A program made the translations under genes and the position numbers. Of a DNA stretch of 14,623 bases, positions 1 to 6,921 are shown piece after piece. The stretch is from an uncultured Collinsella sp. (GTDB taxonomy: Bacteria; Actinomycetota; Coriobacteriia; Coriobacteriales; Coriobacteriaceae). The first letter of the stretch is position 1; every line of letters starts with the position of its first letter. The DNA lies in assembly GCA_900551185.1 (NCBI GenBank), contig URVF01000017.1, forward strand, positions 1 to 14,623, written 5' to 3'. The notes under the pieces were generated by a model. That model was not told the DNA's origin and made no database searches. It saw only the letters and a program-made list of their open reading frames with translations.

Positions 1-12
1 TATAAGAGACAG
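1..12 (+). other. Residual Nextera/Tn5 mosaic-end adapter (not genomic)
   Basis: The first 12 bases, TATAAGAGACAG, are the last 12 bases of the 19-bp Tn5 mosaic end used in Nextera tagmentation libraries. The matching reverse-complement adapter sits at the other end of the window. This is library sequence; biological sequence begins at about base 13. Confidence 0.93.
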
Positions 13-51
13 AGTCCCGATGCTCCGCCACGGCCGTTGCTAGGGGGAACA

Positions 52-1062
52 ATGGCCAAAGCAAGTGTTCGCGAGATCAGCCGCATCACCGGTTTTTCGC
101 CTGCGACCGTGTCCAACGCGCTCAACCGCAAGCGCAGCGTAAGCGAGGAGACCGCCAAGGTCATCCTGGAGTGTGCGCAGTCGCTGGGCTATCAGCAGTC
201 GACGCAGCTCGAGAGCATTCAGTTTGTGCTCGCGCGCAAGACGGGCGCCATTCTGGATGAGAGCACCTTCCATCCTGCGGTTATCGAGGGCGTAGAGCGC
301 CAGGCACGTCGTCACGGTATGAGCACGAGCTTTGTCTCGCTCGACTTTAGCGACCTGGACGCTGTGCGTCCGCAGGTCGAGGGCCTGATCTCCGATCCGT
401 CCGCCGCTATCGTGCTGATGGGTACCGAGCTGGGTGAGGAAGACTATGCCTTGTTCGCCAACGCTGCCGCCCATCTGATCGTGCTCGATGGCTGGAGCGA
501 TCGTCAGTACTTCGATGCCGTAGTCATTGCCAACACCGATTCGGTGCTGCGTGCCGTGGACTACCTTATCGAGAAGGGTCACAAGCAAATCGGCTATCTG
601 GCAGGTGACCTTCGCATCCGCAACTTTAAGGATCGCGAGCGCGGCTATCGCCAAGCGCTTGAGGATGCGGGTCTTGAAGCCAACCCGACATGGCGCGTCA
701 CGCTGGGCACCACGCTCGAGGGCGCTTATCGCGACATGGGCGTGTGGCTCGACAGCGTCTCGCGCGACGACTTACCGACTGCATTTTTTGCCGAGAACGA
801 CGTACTCGCCGTAGGTGCCATGCGCGCGCTGAACGAGCACGGCATACGTGTGCCCGAGGATGTCTCGATCATCGGCTTTGACGACCTGTCTTTGGGCGCC
901 TTCTCCAATCCGCCGCTCACCACGGTGCACGTTCCCAAGCACGAGGTGGGCGAGATCGCGGTGCGCCGCCTGGTGGGTAACATCCGCAATCCCAAGAGCT
1001 ATACCTGCAAGACAGCCGTATCGACCTATTTTGTCGAGCGCCAAAGCGTGCGCGAGATCTAG
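52..1062 (+). CDS. LacI-family transcriptional regulator
   Basis: This is a 336-residue LacI/GalR repressor, the usual family length. The N-terminal helix-turn-helix covers residues 5-24 (VREISRITGFSPATVSNALN). A periplasmic-binding-protein-like sensor domain runs from about 57 to 330, with the family signatures DRERGYRQAL (194-203), AENDVLAVGAMRAL (247-260) and VPEDVSIIGFDDL (267-279). I chose the ATG at 52 because it follows an AGGGGG ribosome site; an in-frame TTG at 37 is possible but lacks one. The hinge region at 47-56 reads YQQSTQLESI and lacks the common Y-x-P-N-x-x-A-R hinge-helix pattern. The gene ends in a strong terminator and lies directly upstream of the isomerase-transketolase genes on the same strand, so it probably controls them. 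The effector is unknown. Confidence 0.93.
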   Translation: MAKASVREISRITGFSPATVSNALNRKRSVSEETAKVILECAQSLGYQQSTQLESIQFVLARKTGAILDESTFHPAVIEGVERQARRHGMSTSFVSLDFSDLDAVRPQVEGLISDPSAAIVLMGTELGEEDYALFANAAAHLIVLDGWSDRQYFDAVVIANTDSVLRAVDYLIEKGHKQIGYLAGDLRIRNFKDRERGYRQALEDAGLEANPTWRVTLGTTLEGAYRDMGVWLDSVSRDDLPTAFFAENDVLAVGAMRALNEHGIRVPEDVSIIGFDDLSLGAFSNPPLTTVHVPKHEVGEIAVRRLVGNIRNPKSYTCKTAVSTYFVERQSVREI

Positions 1063-1128
1063 GCGGAACGGCGCCAGACCTCAGAGCGGAAAAGTCCGCC
1101 AAAGGCAACCATACATAACGCTACCAAG

Positions 1129-1154
1129 AGGGGGTCCTTCGGGGCCCTCTTTTT
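1129..1154 (+). terminator. Intrinsic terminator after the LacI regulator
   Basis: A 9-bp stem (1129-1137 with 1142-1150, two G-T wobbles) closes on a TTCG tetraloop and is followed at once by a run of T. This is a textbook Rho-independent terminator. It separates the regulator transcript from the isomerase promoter downstream. Confidence 0.9.
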
Positions 1155-1167
1155 GTTTCCCTTGTAT

Positions 1168-1299
1168 GTTCAGTTTGTTTACATGCCGTTTAAGCTGATT
1201 TCTCTACCGTTTACGGGTATTTCGCGCTAGACTATTAAACAAAAGAGTAGAACATTTAGTAAACAGAACAAAACGAAACACACGTCTGTTTACTGAACA
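1168..1299 (+). promoter_or_regulatory. Repeated operator-like boxes before the isomerase gene
   Basis: The hexamer GTTTAC or its complement GTAAAC occurs four times: 1177, 1209, 1259 and 1288. Two 12-mers of the form GTWWACWGAACA lie in direct orientation at 1259-1270 and 1288-1299. The same DNA forms a 10-bp perfect inverted repeat, 1258-1267 with 1285-1294. ATGTTCAG at 1166-1173 is the exact complement of CTGAACAT at 1293-1300. Several LacI-family operators contain GTAAAC/GTTTAC half sites, so the adjacent LacI protein is the natural candidate, but this is inference. The main boxes lie downstream of the predicted start of transcription, consistent with repression. Confidence 0.6.
1210..1238 (+). 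promoter_or_regulatory. Candidate promoter of the isomerase-transketolase operon
   Basis: A -35-like TTTACG (1210-1215) and a -10-like TATTAA (1233-1238) are separated by 17 bp, each matching 4 of 6 consensus bases. The -35 overlaps one of the repeated GTTTAC boxes. The predicted leader is about 75 nt and includes the GTAAAC/GTTTAC inverted repeat. Confidence 0.5.
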
Positions 1300-1320
1300 T
1301 GTGATTAGGGGAGGACGTAC

Positions 1321-2721
1321 ATGGACAAGATCAAGCTCGGCTTTGTGCCCACGCGCCGCAGCATCTTTAGCGCGCCGGACGCGATCAAGTATCGCGGCCT
1401 GACGGCTGATCGTCTGCGCGAGATCGGCGTCGACATCGTGGATATCGACGACATCAATGACGAGGGCCTGCTGTTCGACGACAGCCATATCGAGCCTATC
1501 GTCAAGAAGTTCCGCGCCGAGGGCGTCGACGGAATCATGCTGTGCCACGCCAACTTTGGCACCGAGTACGTTTGCGCTCGCCTTGCCCGCGAGCTCGGCC
1601 TACCCGTGCTGCTGTGGGGCCCGCGCGACGAGCGCCCCGAGCCCGACGGCACGCGCCTGCGCGATAGCCAGTGCGGCCTGTTCGCCACCGGCAAGGTCCT
1701 GCGTCGCTTCCAGGTTCCCTTCACCTACATGACCAACTGCCGCCTGACCGACCCCGAGTTCGAGCGCGGCGTTTGGGACTTCTTGGCCGTGTGCAACGTG
1801 GTCAAGACCTTCGAACATACCCGCATCCTGCAGATGGCCACCCGTCCGTTCGACTTCTGGTCGACCATGTGCAACGAGGGCGAGCTGCTCGAGAAGTTCA
1901 ACATCCAGCTTTCGCCCATCCCCATGACCGAGCTTGTCCAAGCCGTGCGCGACGCCCAGGCCGACGAGCAGGCCATGACCGCCATGCTCGCCCACATCGC
2001 CGACAGCTTTGAGATCTGCATCCCCGAGGACAAGGTCCCCGCGGTCGCCGGTCTTGCCATCGCCATGAAGCGCCTGGTCGAGAAATACGGCTGCAACGCC
2101 GGAGCCATCCAGTGCTGGAACGCTCTGCAGGACGAGCTGGGCATTATGCCCTGCGCCGCCAACGCCATCCTCAACGAGATGGGTATCCCTATCGTCTGCG
2201 AAACCGACATCCACGGCGCCATCACTGCGCTCATGGTCGAGGCAGCCGATCTTGGCCGTCATCGCGGCATGTTCGCCGACTGGACCGTGCGCCATCCCGA
2301 TAACGAGAACGGCGAGCTGCTGCAGCACTGTGGCCCCTGGCCCTGCAGCTGCGCGGCCGTCAAGCCCAAGCTCACCTACCCGCTGGCTTTCGACCACCCC
2401 GGTGCGCTGACGGCCGAGGCCAAGCACGGCGACCTCACCCTTGCCCGCTTTGACGGTGACAACGGCGAGTACTCGCTGCTGCTGGGCAACGCCCGCGGCA
2501 TCGACGGCCCGGCCGGCATGGGCACCTATCTGTGGGTCGAGGTCGAGAACCTCAAGCGCCTCGAGGCCAAGATTGTCGAGGGTCCCTACATCCACCACTG
2601 CGTCGCTATTCACGCCAACGTGGTGCCGGTGCTCTACGAGGCGTGCAAGTACCTCGGCATTGCCCCCGACCTGTACGACCCCATCGAAGAAGACGTTAAA
2701 GCCTACCTGCGAGGAGAGTAG
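1321..2721 (+). CDS. L-fucose/L-arabinose isomerase-like sugar isomerase
   Basis: This 466-residue protein resembles the FucI/AraA isomerase superfamily, in which a divalent metal helps interconvert an aldose and a ketose in the cytoplasm. The N-terminal half has Rossmann-like sugar-isomerase segments (VDGIMLCHANFGTEYVC 69-85; LGLPVLLWGPRDERP 92-106). The C-terminal half has NAGAIQCWNAL (259-269) and CETDIHGAITALM (293-305), where E294 and D296 are good candidates for metal-binding acids; H425, H426 and H431 are further candidates. It is shorter than true FucI (about 590) and AraA (about 500), so it belongs to a divergent branch and the substrate cannot be assigned. AGGGGAGG (1307-1314) sets the start. 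It is followed after 2 nt by the transketolase N subunit, which implies its ketose feeds, after phosphorylation, into C2-transfer chemistry. Confidence 0.85.
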   Translation: MDKIKLGFVPTRRSIFSAPDAIKYRGLTADRLREIGVDIVDIDDINDEGLLFDDSHIEPIVKKFRAEGVDGIMLCHANFGTEYVCARLARELGLPVLLWGPRDERPEPDGTRLRDSQCGLFATGKVLRRFQVPFTYMTNCRLTDPEFERGVWDFLAVCNVVKTFEHTRILQMATRPFDFWSTMCNEGELLEKFNIQLSPIPMTELVQAVRDAQADEQAMTAMLAHIADSFEICIPEDKVPAVAGLAIAMKRLVEKYGCNAGAIQCWNALQDELGIMPCAANAILNEMGIPIVCETDIHGAITALMVEAADLGRHRGMFADWTVRHPDNENGELLQHCGPWPCSCAAVKPKLTYPLAFDHPGALTAEAKHGDLTLARFDGDNGEYSLLLGNARGIDGPAGMGTYLWVEVENLKRLEAKIVEGPYIHHCVAIHANVVPVLYEACKYLGIAPDLYDPIEEDVKAYLRGE

Positions 2722-2723
2722 AA

Positions 2724-3560
2724 ATGGCAACTATCGAAGAGCTTGAGTCCCTGCGTTGGGACCTTCGCCGCGATTGCGTCGATATCATCATGGCTGGCGC
2801 CGGCGGTCACATCGGCGGCGACATGTCGGTGATCGACGCCCTCATGACCCTCTACGCCAACCACCTCAACATTTCGCCCGAGACCGTCGACGATCCCAAC
2901 CGCGACCGCTTCGTGCTTTCCAAGGGCCATGCCATGGAGGCCTACTACGCGGTGCTCTGCCACGAGGGCTATCTTGACCTCGATGACGTCAAGGCCCGCT
3001 TCTCTAAGTTCGGCAGCCCCTACATCGGTCATCCCAACAACAAGCTCAAGGGCATCGAGATGAACTCCGGCTCGCTGGGCCACGGCCTGCCCGTTGCCGT
3101 GGGCATGGCGCTCGCCGGCAAGATGGACGGCCGCGACTACCGCGTCTACACCATCATGGGCGACGGCGAACTTGCCGAGGGCTCGGTCTGGGAGGGCGCC
3201 ATGAGCGGCGGCAACTACCAGCTCGATAACCTGTGCGCGCTCGTGGACCGCAACCGCCTGCAGATCAGCGGCAGCACCGAGGACGTTATGAAGCAGGACT
3301 CGCAGGAGGAGCGCTGGGCCGCCTTCGGCTGGAACGTGCTCTCCATTCCGGGCAACGACGTCCAGGCCATCGACGCCGCGCTGACGCTGGCCGCCGAGAC
3401 CAAGGGTAAGCCCACGGTCATCATCCTCAACACGGTGAAGGGCTATGGCTCGCCCGTTATGGAGGACAAGGCCGCCTGGCATCATCACCTGCCCAACGAT
3501 GAGGAATATGCCCAGATCATCGCCGATTTCGCTGCCCATAAGGAGGCCATCAATGGCTAA
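2724..3560 (+). CDS. Transketolase, N-terminal (ThDP-binding) subunit
   Basis: At 278 residues this is the N-terminal half of a split transketolase. The thiamine-diphosphate motif starts at GDGELAEGS (146-154) and ends with DRNRLQ (175-180). Other family hallmarks are GHIGGDMS (28-35), SKGHAMEAYY (66-75), GSLGHGLPVAVGMAL (116-130) and the histidine-rich WHHHLP (252-257). The active enzyme would be a heteromer with the next gene, moving a two-carbon unit from a ketose phosphate to an aldose phosphate. The ribosome site lies within the last codons of the isomerase gene, with 2 nt between stop and start, so the two are translationally coupled. A pathway-specific rather than housekeeping role is inferred from the operon. 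The split D-apulose-4-phosphate transketolase AptAB is one known precedent for such dedicated enzymes. Confidence 0.93.
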   Translation: MATIEELESLRWDLRRDCVDIIMAGAGGHIGGDMSVIDALMTLYANHLNISPETVDDPNRDRFVLSKGHAMEAYYAVLCHEGYLDLDDVKARFSKFGSPYIGHPNNKLKGIEMNSGSLGHGLPVAVGMALAGKMDGRDYRVYTIMGDGELAEGSVWEGAMSGGNYQLDNLCALVDRNRLQISGSTEDVMKQDSQEERWAAFGWNVLSIPGNDVQAIDAALTLAAETKGKPTVIILNTVKGYGSPVMEDKAAWHHHLPNDEEYAQIIADFAAHKEAING

Positions 3561-4491
3561 CAAGATCGCCAATCGCAAGGTTATCTGCGACACGCTGCTC
3601 GAGGCCGCGAAGACCGATAAGGGCATCGTCGTCCTGTGCTCCGACTCCCGCGGCTCCGCGTCGCTCACGCCGTTCTTTGATCAGTATCCCCAGCAGTCCG
3701 TCGAGGTCGGCATTGCCGAACAGGACCTGGTGAGCATCGCCGCCGGCATGGCTTCGTGCGGCAAGAAGGCCTGGGCCGCCTCGCCGGCGTCCTTTGTGAC
3801 CACGCGCTCGTATGAGCAGTGCAAGGTCGACGTCTCGTACTCCAACACCAACGTCAAGCTCATCGGCATCTCGGGCGGCGTGTCTTACGGCGCCTTGGGC
3901 ATGAGCCATCACTCCGCGCAGGATATCGCCGCCATGAGCGCGATTCCCAACATGCGCGTGTATCTGCCGAGCGACCGCTTCCAGACCGCCGAGCTTGTGC
4001 GGGCCCTGGTCGCCGATAACAAGCCGGCCTACATCCGCGTGGGGCGCAACCCGGTCGAGGACGTGTATACCGAGGACGAGTGTCCGTTCCAGATGGACCG
4101 TGCCACCTGGGTTCGCCGCGGCAACGATGTGACGCTCGTCGCCACCGGTGAGATGGTCCGCCACGCCGTGGATGCCGCCGACCTGCTGGCCGAGCAGGGC
4201 ATTTCGGCAACGGTGCTCGACATGTACTGCGTCAAGCCGCTCGACGCCGAGGCCGTGATTGAGGCCGCCGGTGCCACGCGCGCCGTCGTGACGGTCGAGG
4301 AACACAGCCCCTTCGGCGGCCTGGGTTCTATGGTCGCGCAGGTGGTGGGCGAGCATTGCCCGCGTCCGGTCAAGTGCCTCTCCCTGCCCGACGCGCCGGT
4401 CATCACCGGCACGAGCCCCGAGGTCTTTGCGCACTACGGCCTCACCGGCGAAGGCATTGCCAAGACGGTCGCCGAGTTCCTCGGCAACTAG
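3553..4491 (+). CDS. Transketolase, C-terminal (pyrimidine-binding) subunit
   Basis: This 312-residue protein is the C-terminal half of the split transketolase. It has the pyrimidine-binding domain first, with VGIAEQDLVSIAAGMA (52-67), where E56 is the expected catalytic glutamate that activates the ThDP aminopyrimidine. YGALGMSHHSAQDIAAM follows (112-128), with H119/H120 in the substrate pocket. The transketolase C-terminal domain covers about 190-310 (VTLVATGEMV; VTVEEHSPFGGLGSMVA). I chose the ATG at 3553 because AAGGAGG lies at 3540-3546; the start overlaps the end of the N subunit by 8 nt, as expected for subunits made in equal amounts. Longer upstream in-frame sequence only shadows the previous gene. 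Both halves keep the key residues, so the pair should be active. Confidence 0.93.
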   Translation: MANKIANRKVICDTLLEAAKTDKGIVVLCSDSRGSASLTPFFDQYPQQSVEVGIAEQDLVSIAAGMASCGKKAWAASPASFVTTRSYEQCKVDVSYSNTNVKLIGISGGVSYGALGMSHHSAQDIAAMSAIPNMRVYLPSDRFQTAELVRALVADNKPAYIRVGRNPVEDVYTEDECPFQMDRATWVRRGNDVTLVATGEMVRHAVDAADLLAEQGISATVLDMYCVKPLDAEAVIEAAGATRAVVTVEEHSPFGGLGSMVAQVVGEHCPRPVKCLSLPDAPVITGTSPEVFAHYGLTGEGIAKTVAEFLGN

Positions 4492-4507
4492 TAGAAACAG
4501 ACGCTGC

Positions 4508-4608
4508 GCGGCCGCCAAGCACCGCACCTTGCCGTTCAAACCGTCGCTTGCGTACGCAGAGTACGCGGCGCTCCTCTTTCACGGCAATCTGCGGCACTTG
4601 ACGGCCGC
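4508..4608. repeat. Large imperfect palindrome between transketolase and kinase genes
   Basis: Arms 4508-4535 and 4581-4608 pair at 23 of 28 positions. Inside, GCGTAC (4550-4555) pairs with GTACGC (4561-4566) around a 5-nt loop. The whole can fold as one roughly 100-nt stem-loop in DNA or RNA. No T-run follows, so it is not a canonical terminator. It fills most of the 171-nt gap between otherwise tightly packed genes. It could be a dispersed palindromic repeat, an mRNA-stabilising or processing hairpin that tunes kinase expression, or both. Confidence 0.7.
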
Positions 4609-4662
4609 TCGCTCCTTGTCCGTCGGGTCGTCTTCGATTTGGCGGAAGGAATGGGAGAGTAC

Positions 4663-6153
4663 ATGAGCAAATACATCATCGGAATCGATCAATCCACGCA
4701 GGGCACCAAGGCACTGCTGGTGGACGAGGGCGGCCATCTGATTCATCGTGCCGACCGCTCGCATCGCCAGATTGTCAACGAGGCCGGCTGGGTGAGCCAT
4801 GATCCGGCCGAGATTGCCGCCAATGTGCTGGCCGTGGCGCGTGCTGTGGTGGAGGAGACCGGGGTCGACCCGGCCGACGTCGCCGGCATCGGCATCTCCA
4901 ACCAGCGCGAGACCACCGTTGCCTGGAACCGCACGACGGGCGAGCCGCTTTGCGACGCCGTGGTGTGGCAGTGCGCCCGTGCCCGCGAGCTGTGCGACAG
5001 GCTGGCCGCGCGCGAGGGTGTGGCCGACCTGGTACGCGACACGACGGGTCTGGTGCTCTCGCCCTACTACCCTGCGGGCAAGATGGCCTGGATCCTCGCG
5101 AACGTTCCCTCGGCAGCCGAGGCTGCGGCGGCAGGCGAGCTGTGTCTGGGCACCATCGATGCCTGGGTGGTCTGGACGCTCACGGGCGGCGCGGAGTTCC
5201 GCTGCGACTGGTCTAACGCCAGCCGCACGCAGCTCTTTGACCTGCGCCGTGGCTGCTGGAGCGAGCCGGTGTGCGAGGCCTTTGGCGTCGACGTGGCCTG
5301 TCTGCCGCAAGTGACCGATTCCGATGGCCTGTTCGGCACGACGGACCTGGGCGGCTTTTTGCCGGCGCCCGTGCCCATTCACGGCGTGCTCGGCGACAGC
5401 CACGCCGCCCTGTTTGCCCAGGGCTGTCATAGCCGCGGCATGGCCAAGGCGACCTATGGCACCGGCAGCTCGGTCATGATGAACGTCGGCGACGAGTTCG
5501 TTGCCAGCTCGCACGGGCTTTCGAGCTCGCTCGCATGGCGCATGGACGGCGTGACCGAGTACGTGCTCGAGGGCAACGTGAGCTATGCCGGCGCCGTCAA
5601 GACGTGGCTGCGCGACGACCTGGAGCTCATCAACAACCCCGAGGAAGTTACCGATCTGTGCTACGCCGCCAATCCGGCGAGCCACGTCTACTTTGTGCCG
5701 GCGTTTACCGGCTTGGGCGCGCCGCACTGGGCGAGTGACGCCGAGGGCTGCGTCTTTGGCATGACGCGCACCACCGGTCGCGCGGAGTTCGTGAAGGCTG
5801 CGGACGAGTCGATTGCCTATCAGATCTTTGACGTGATCGATGCGATGGTCGAGGATTCGGGCACGGCATTGGCAGAGCTTCGCGTTGACGGCGGTCCCAC
5901 GCGCGACGCGTACCTGATGCAGTTTGAGAGCGACTTGGTTGGCTCGCCCATCCGCATCGCGAGCAACGATGAGATGAGCGGCCTGGGTGCGGCTTGGGCC
6001 TGCGGCATTGCGCTGGGCATGTACGCGCGCGATGTCGTTGACGTCTATGGGGCCCGCGGCATCGTGGAGTCTGCCATGACCGCCGACGAGCGCGCCAAAA
6101 AGATCGCTGGCTGGCGTCACGCCGTAGCCGCCACCATCTCGTACACTGCCTAG
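4663..6153 (+). CDS. FGGY-family carbohydrate kinase, glycerol-kinase-like, probably for a ketose
   Basis: This is a 496-residue FGGY kinase, full length for the family, that phosphorylates a polyol or ketose with ATP in the cytoplasm. It tracks glycerol kinase closely: GIDQSTQGTKALL (7-19), GISNQRETTVAWNRTTGEP (77-95, R82-E83 matching the glycerol-binding pair), VWQCARAREL (101-110), SPYYPAGKMAWIL (133-145), TYGTGSSVMMN (264-274), VPAFTGLGAPHW (345-356) and VDGGPTRDAYLMQFESDL (408-425). The catalytic base is D245. The next residue is S246, where glycerol kinase has Gln contacting glycerol (GDQQ becomes GDSH). That change and the operon argue for a sugar substrate made by the isomerase. ATG 4663 follows GGGAGAG; ATG 4651 is an alternative. 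Xylulokinase and plain GlpK remain possible, but the context favours a specialised kinase. Confidence 0.85.
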   Translation: MSKYIIGIDQSTQGTKALLVDEGGHLIHRADRSHRQIVNEAGWVSHDPAEIAANVLAVARAVVEETGVDPADVAGIGISNQRETTVAWNRTTGEPLCDAVVWQCARARELCDRLAAREGVADLVRDTTGLVLSPYYPAGKMAWILANVPSAAEAAAAGELCLGTIDAWVVWTLTGGAEFRCDWSNASRTQLFDLRRGCWSEPVCEAFGVDVACLPQVTDSDGLFGTTDLGGFLPAPVPIHGVLGDSHAALFAQGCHSRGMAKATYGTGSSVMMNVGDEFVASSHGLSSSLAWRMDGVTEYVLEGNVSYAGAVKTWLRDDLELINNPEEVTDLCYAANPASHVYFVPAFTGLGAPHWASDAEGCVFGMTRTTGRAEFVKAADESIAYQIFDVIDAMVEDSGTALAELRVDGGPTRDAYLMQFESDLVGSPIRIASNDEMSGLGAAWACGIALGMYARDVVDVYGARGIVESAMTADERAKKIAGWRHAVAATISYTA

Positions 6154-6257
6154 GCGGCTGCGCGGCGCTCGCCTTCCGCAGGCTATTCCCTGAATCTTTT
6201 CTTGCTTTCTGGGGCGGGGATTAGAAAATCATTGGTCCTCGTGCCAGGCAGTTCATC

Positions 6258-6330
6258 ATTTGGGACGGGCTTTTTTGACTGGTATGATTGGTGCGACCAT
6301 TCGAACCAGCTAAAAGAGCCCGTCCCAAAT
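6258..6330. repeat. 73-bp near-perfect palindrome upstream of luxS
   Basis: Half-sites 6258-6292 and 6296-6330 are complementary at 29 of 35 positions around a 3-nt centre. The outer 19 bp have one mismatch (ATTTGGGACGGGCT and its complement at the tips). The A/T tract lies inside the stem and no T-run follows, so it does not look like a terminator. A good promoter lies within the left half, with its start predicted at the centre. It may be a MITE- or REP-like dispersed palindrome that brought or captured the promoter, or an extended operator. The 104 nt before it (6154-6257) hold only weak hairpins after the kinase stop. Confidence 0.8.
6260..6288 (+). promoter_or_regulatory. Candidate luxS promoter with extended -10
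   Basis: TTGGGA (6260-6265) and TATGAT (6283-6288) are separated by 17 bp. TG at 6280-6281 makes an extended -10. The start of transcription would fall near 6295, the exact centre of the surrounding palindrome, leaving a leader of about 57 nt that contains the right arm. Confidence 0.65.
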
Positions 6331-6351
6331 TGACTACCGAGAGGATCTGCC

Positions 6352-6840
6352 ATGGAGCGCATCGCGAGTTTTTCCGTTGACCATCTGCTGCTTGAGCCCG
6401 GCGTGTATGTGAGCCGCATCGACCGCGATCCGGCGACCGGGGCCGCCGTCACCACCTTTGACCTGCGCCTGACCACGCCCAACAAGGAGCCGGTCATGAA
6501 CACCGCCGAGTGTCACACCATTGAGCACCTGGGCGCGACGTTCCTTCGCAATCATGCCGAGTGGTCGAGCCGCATTGTCTACTTTGGCCCCATGGGCTGC
6601 CGCACGGGCTTTTACCTCGTCGTATTTGGCGAGGTGACGAGCGAGGAGATCCTGCCGCTCGTGCGCGAGCTGTTCGAGTTTGTCGCCGACTTTGAGGGTG
6701 ATGTCCCCGGAGCCGCTCCCGAGGAGTGCGGTAACTACCTGGATCAGAATCTCCCCATGGCAAACTGGCTCGCGCGCCGTTACCTCGACCGCGACCTGGC
6801 CGATATCGACGAGAAGCACCTGCACTATCAGCAGGCGTAA
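6352..6840 (+). CDS. luxS: S-ribosylhomocysteine lyase (AI-2 synthase)
   Basis: LuxS cleaves S-ribosylhomocysteine to homocysteine and DPD, the precursor of autoinducer-2, as part of the activated methyl cycle in the cytoplasm. The protein has 162 residues, close to the usual 155-170. The metal site is the HTIEH motif (H55, H59) plus C126 in ECGNYLDQNL. The catalytic residues are E58 and C83 in MGCRTGFYLV. All are present, so the enzyme should be active as a homodimer. A ribosome site AGAGGA lies about 6 nt before the ATG. The gene is monocistronic as far as can be seen: its own promoter lies upstream and a strong terminator follows. It sits between a carbohydrate kinase and the DUF4867-like gene without an obvious metabolic tie to either. 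Confidence 0.97.
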   Translation: MERIASFSVDHLLLEPGVYVSRIDRDPATGAAVTTFDLRLTTPNKEPVMNTAECHTIEHLGATFLRNHAEWSSRIVYFGPMGCRTGFYLVVFGEVTSEEILPLVRELFEFVADFEGDVPGAAPEECGNYLDQNLPMANWLARRYLDRDLADIDEKHLHYQQA

Positions 6841-6869
6841 GGGCTTTATCGCCCAAAACGCGCACATTT

Positions 6870-6900
6870 GGCGCCTCCGCTTATGCGGGGGCGCCTTTTT
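6870..6900 (+). terminator. Intrinsic terminator after luxS
   Basis: An 11-bp stem (6870-6880 with 6885-6895, one G-T wobble) with a TTAT loop is followed by TTTTT. This is a strong Rho-independent terminator isolating luxS from the next gene. Confidence 0.93.
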
Positions 6901-6921
6901 GTTGAGTGGTCGGGACGAGCG

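Noticed and set aside
1600..2730. 376-residue open frame on the - strand antisense to the isomerase
   Set aside because: Glycine- and valine-rich shadow translation, no motif, no plausible start signal.
4579..6120. 513-residue open frame on the - strand antisense to the kinase
   Set aside because: Its composition (rich in H, R, A, G) and lack of recognisable domains are typical of frames opened by high GC at third positions opposite a real gene. The + strand kinase is unmistakable.
4663..6153. Xylulokinase assignment for the FGGY kinase
   Set aside because: The motifs follow glycerol kinase more closely (NQRETTVAWNR, VWQC, TGLVLSPYY, VPAFTGLGAPHW). A xylulose substrate cannot be excluded, but the xylB name is not supported.
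6258..6330. luxS upstream palindrome as an intrinsic terminator of the kinase
   Set aside because: The A/T tracts are inside the stem, not after it, and the sequence following the right arm has no T-run.
6300..6351. SAM or SAH riboswitch in the luxS leader
   Set aside because: The leader is only about 57 nt and is mostly the right arm of the palindrome; no riboswitch core was recognisable.
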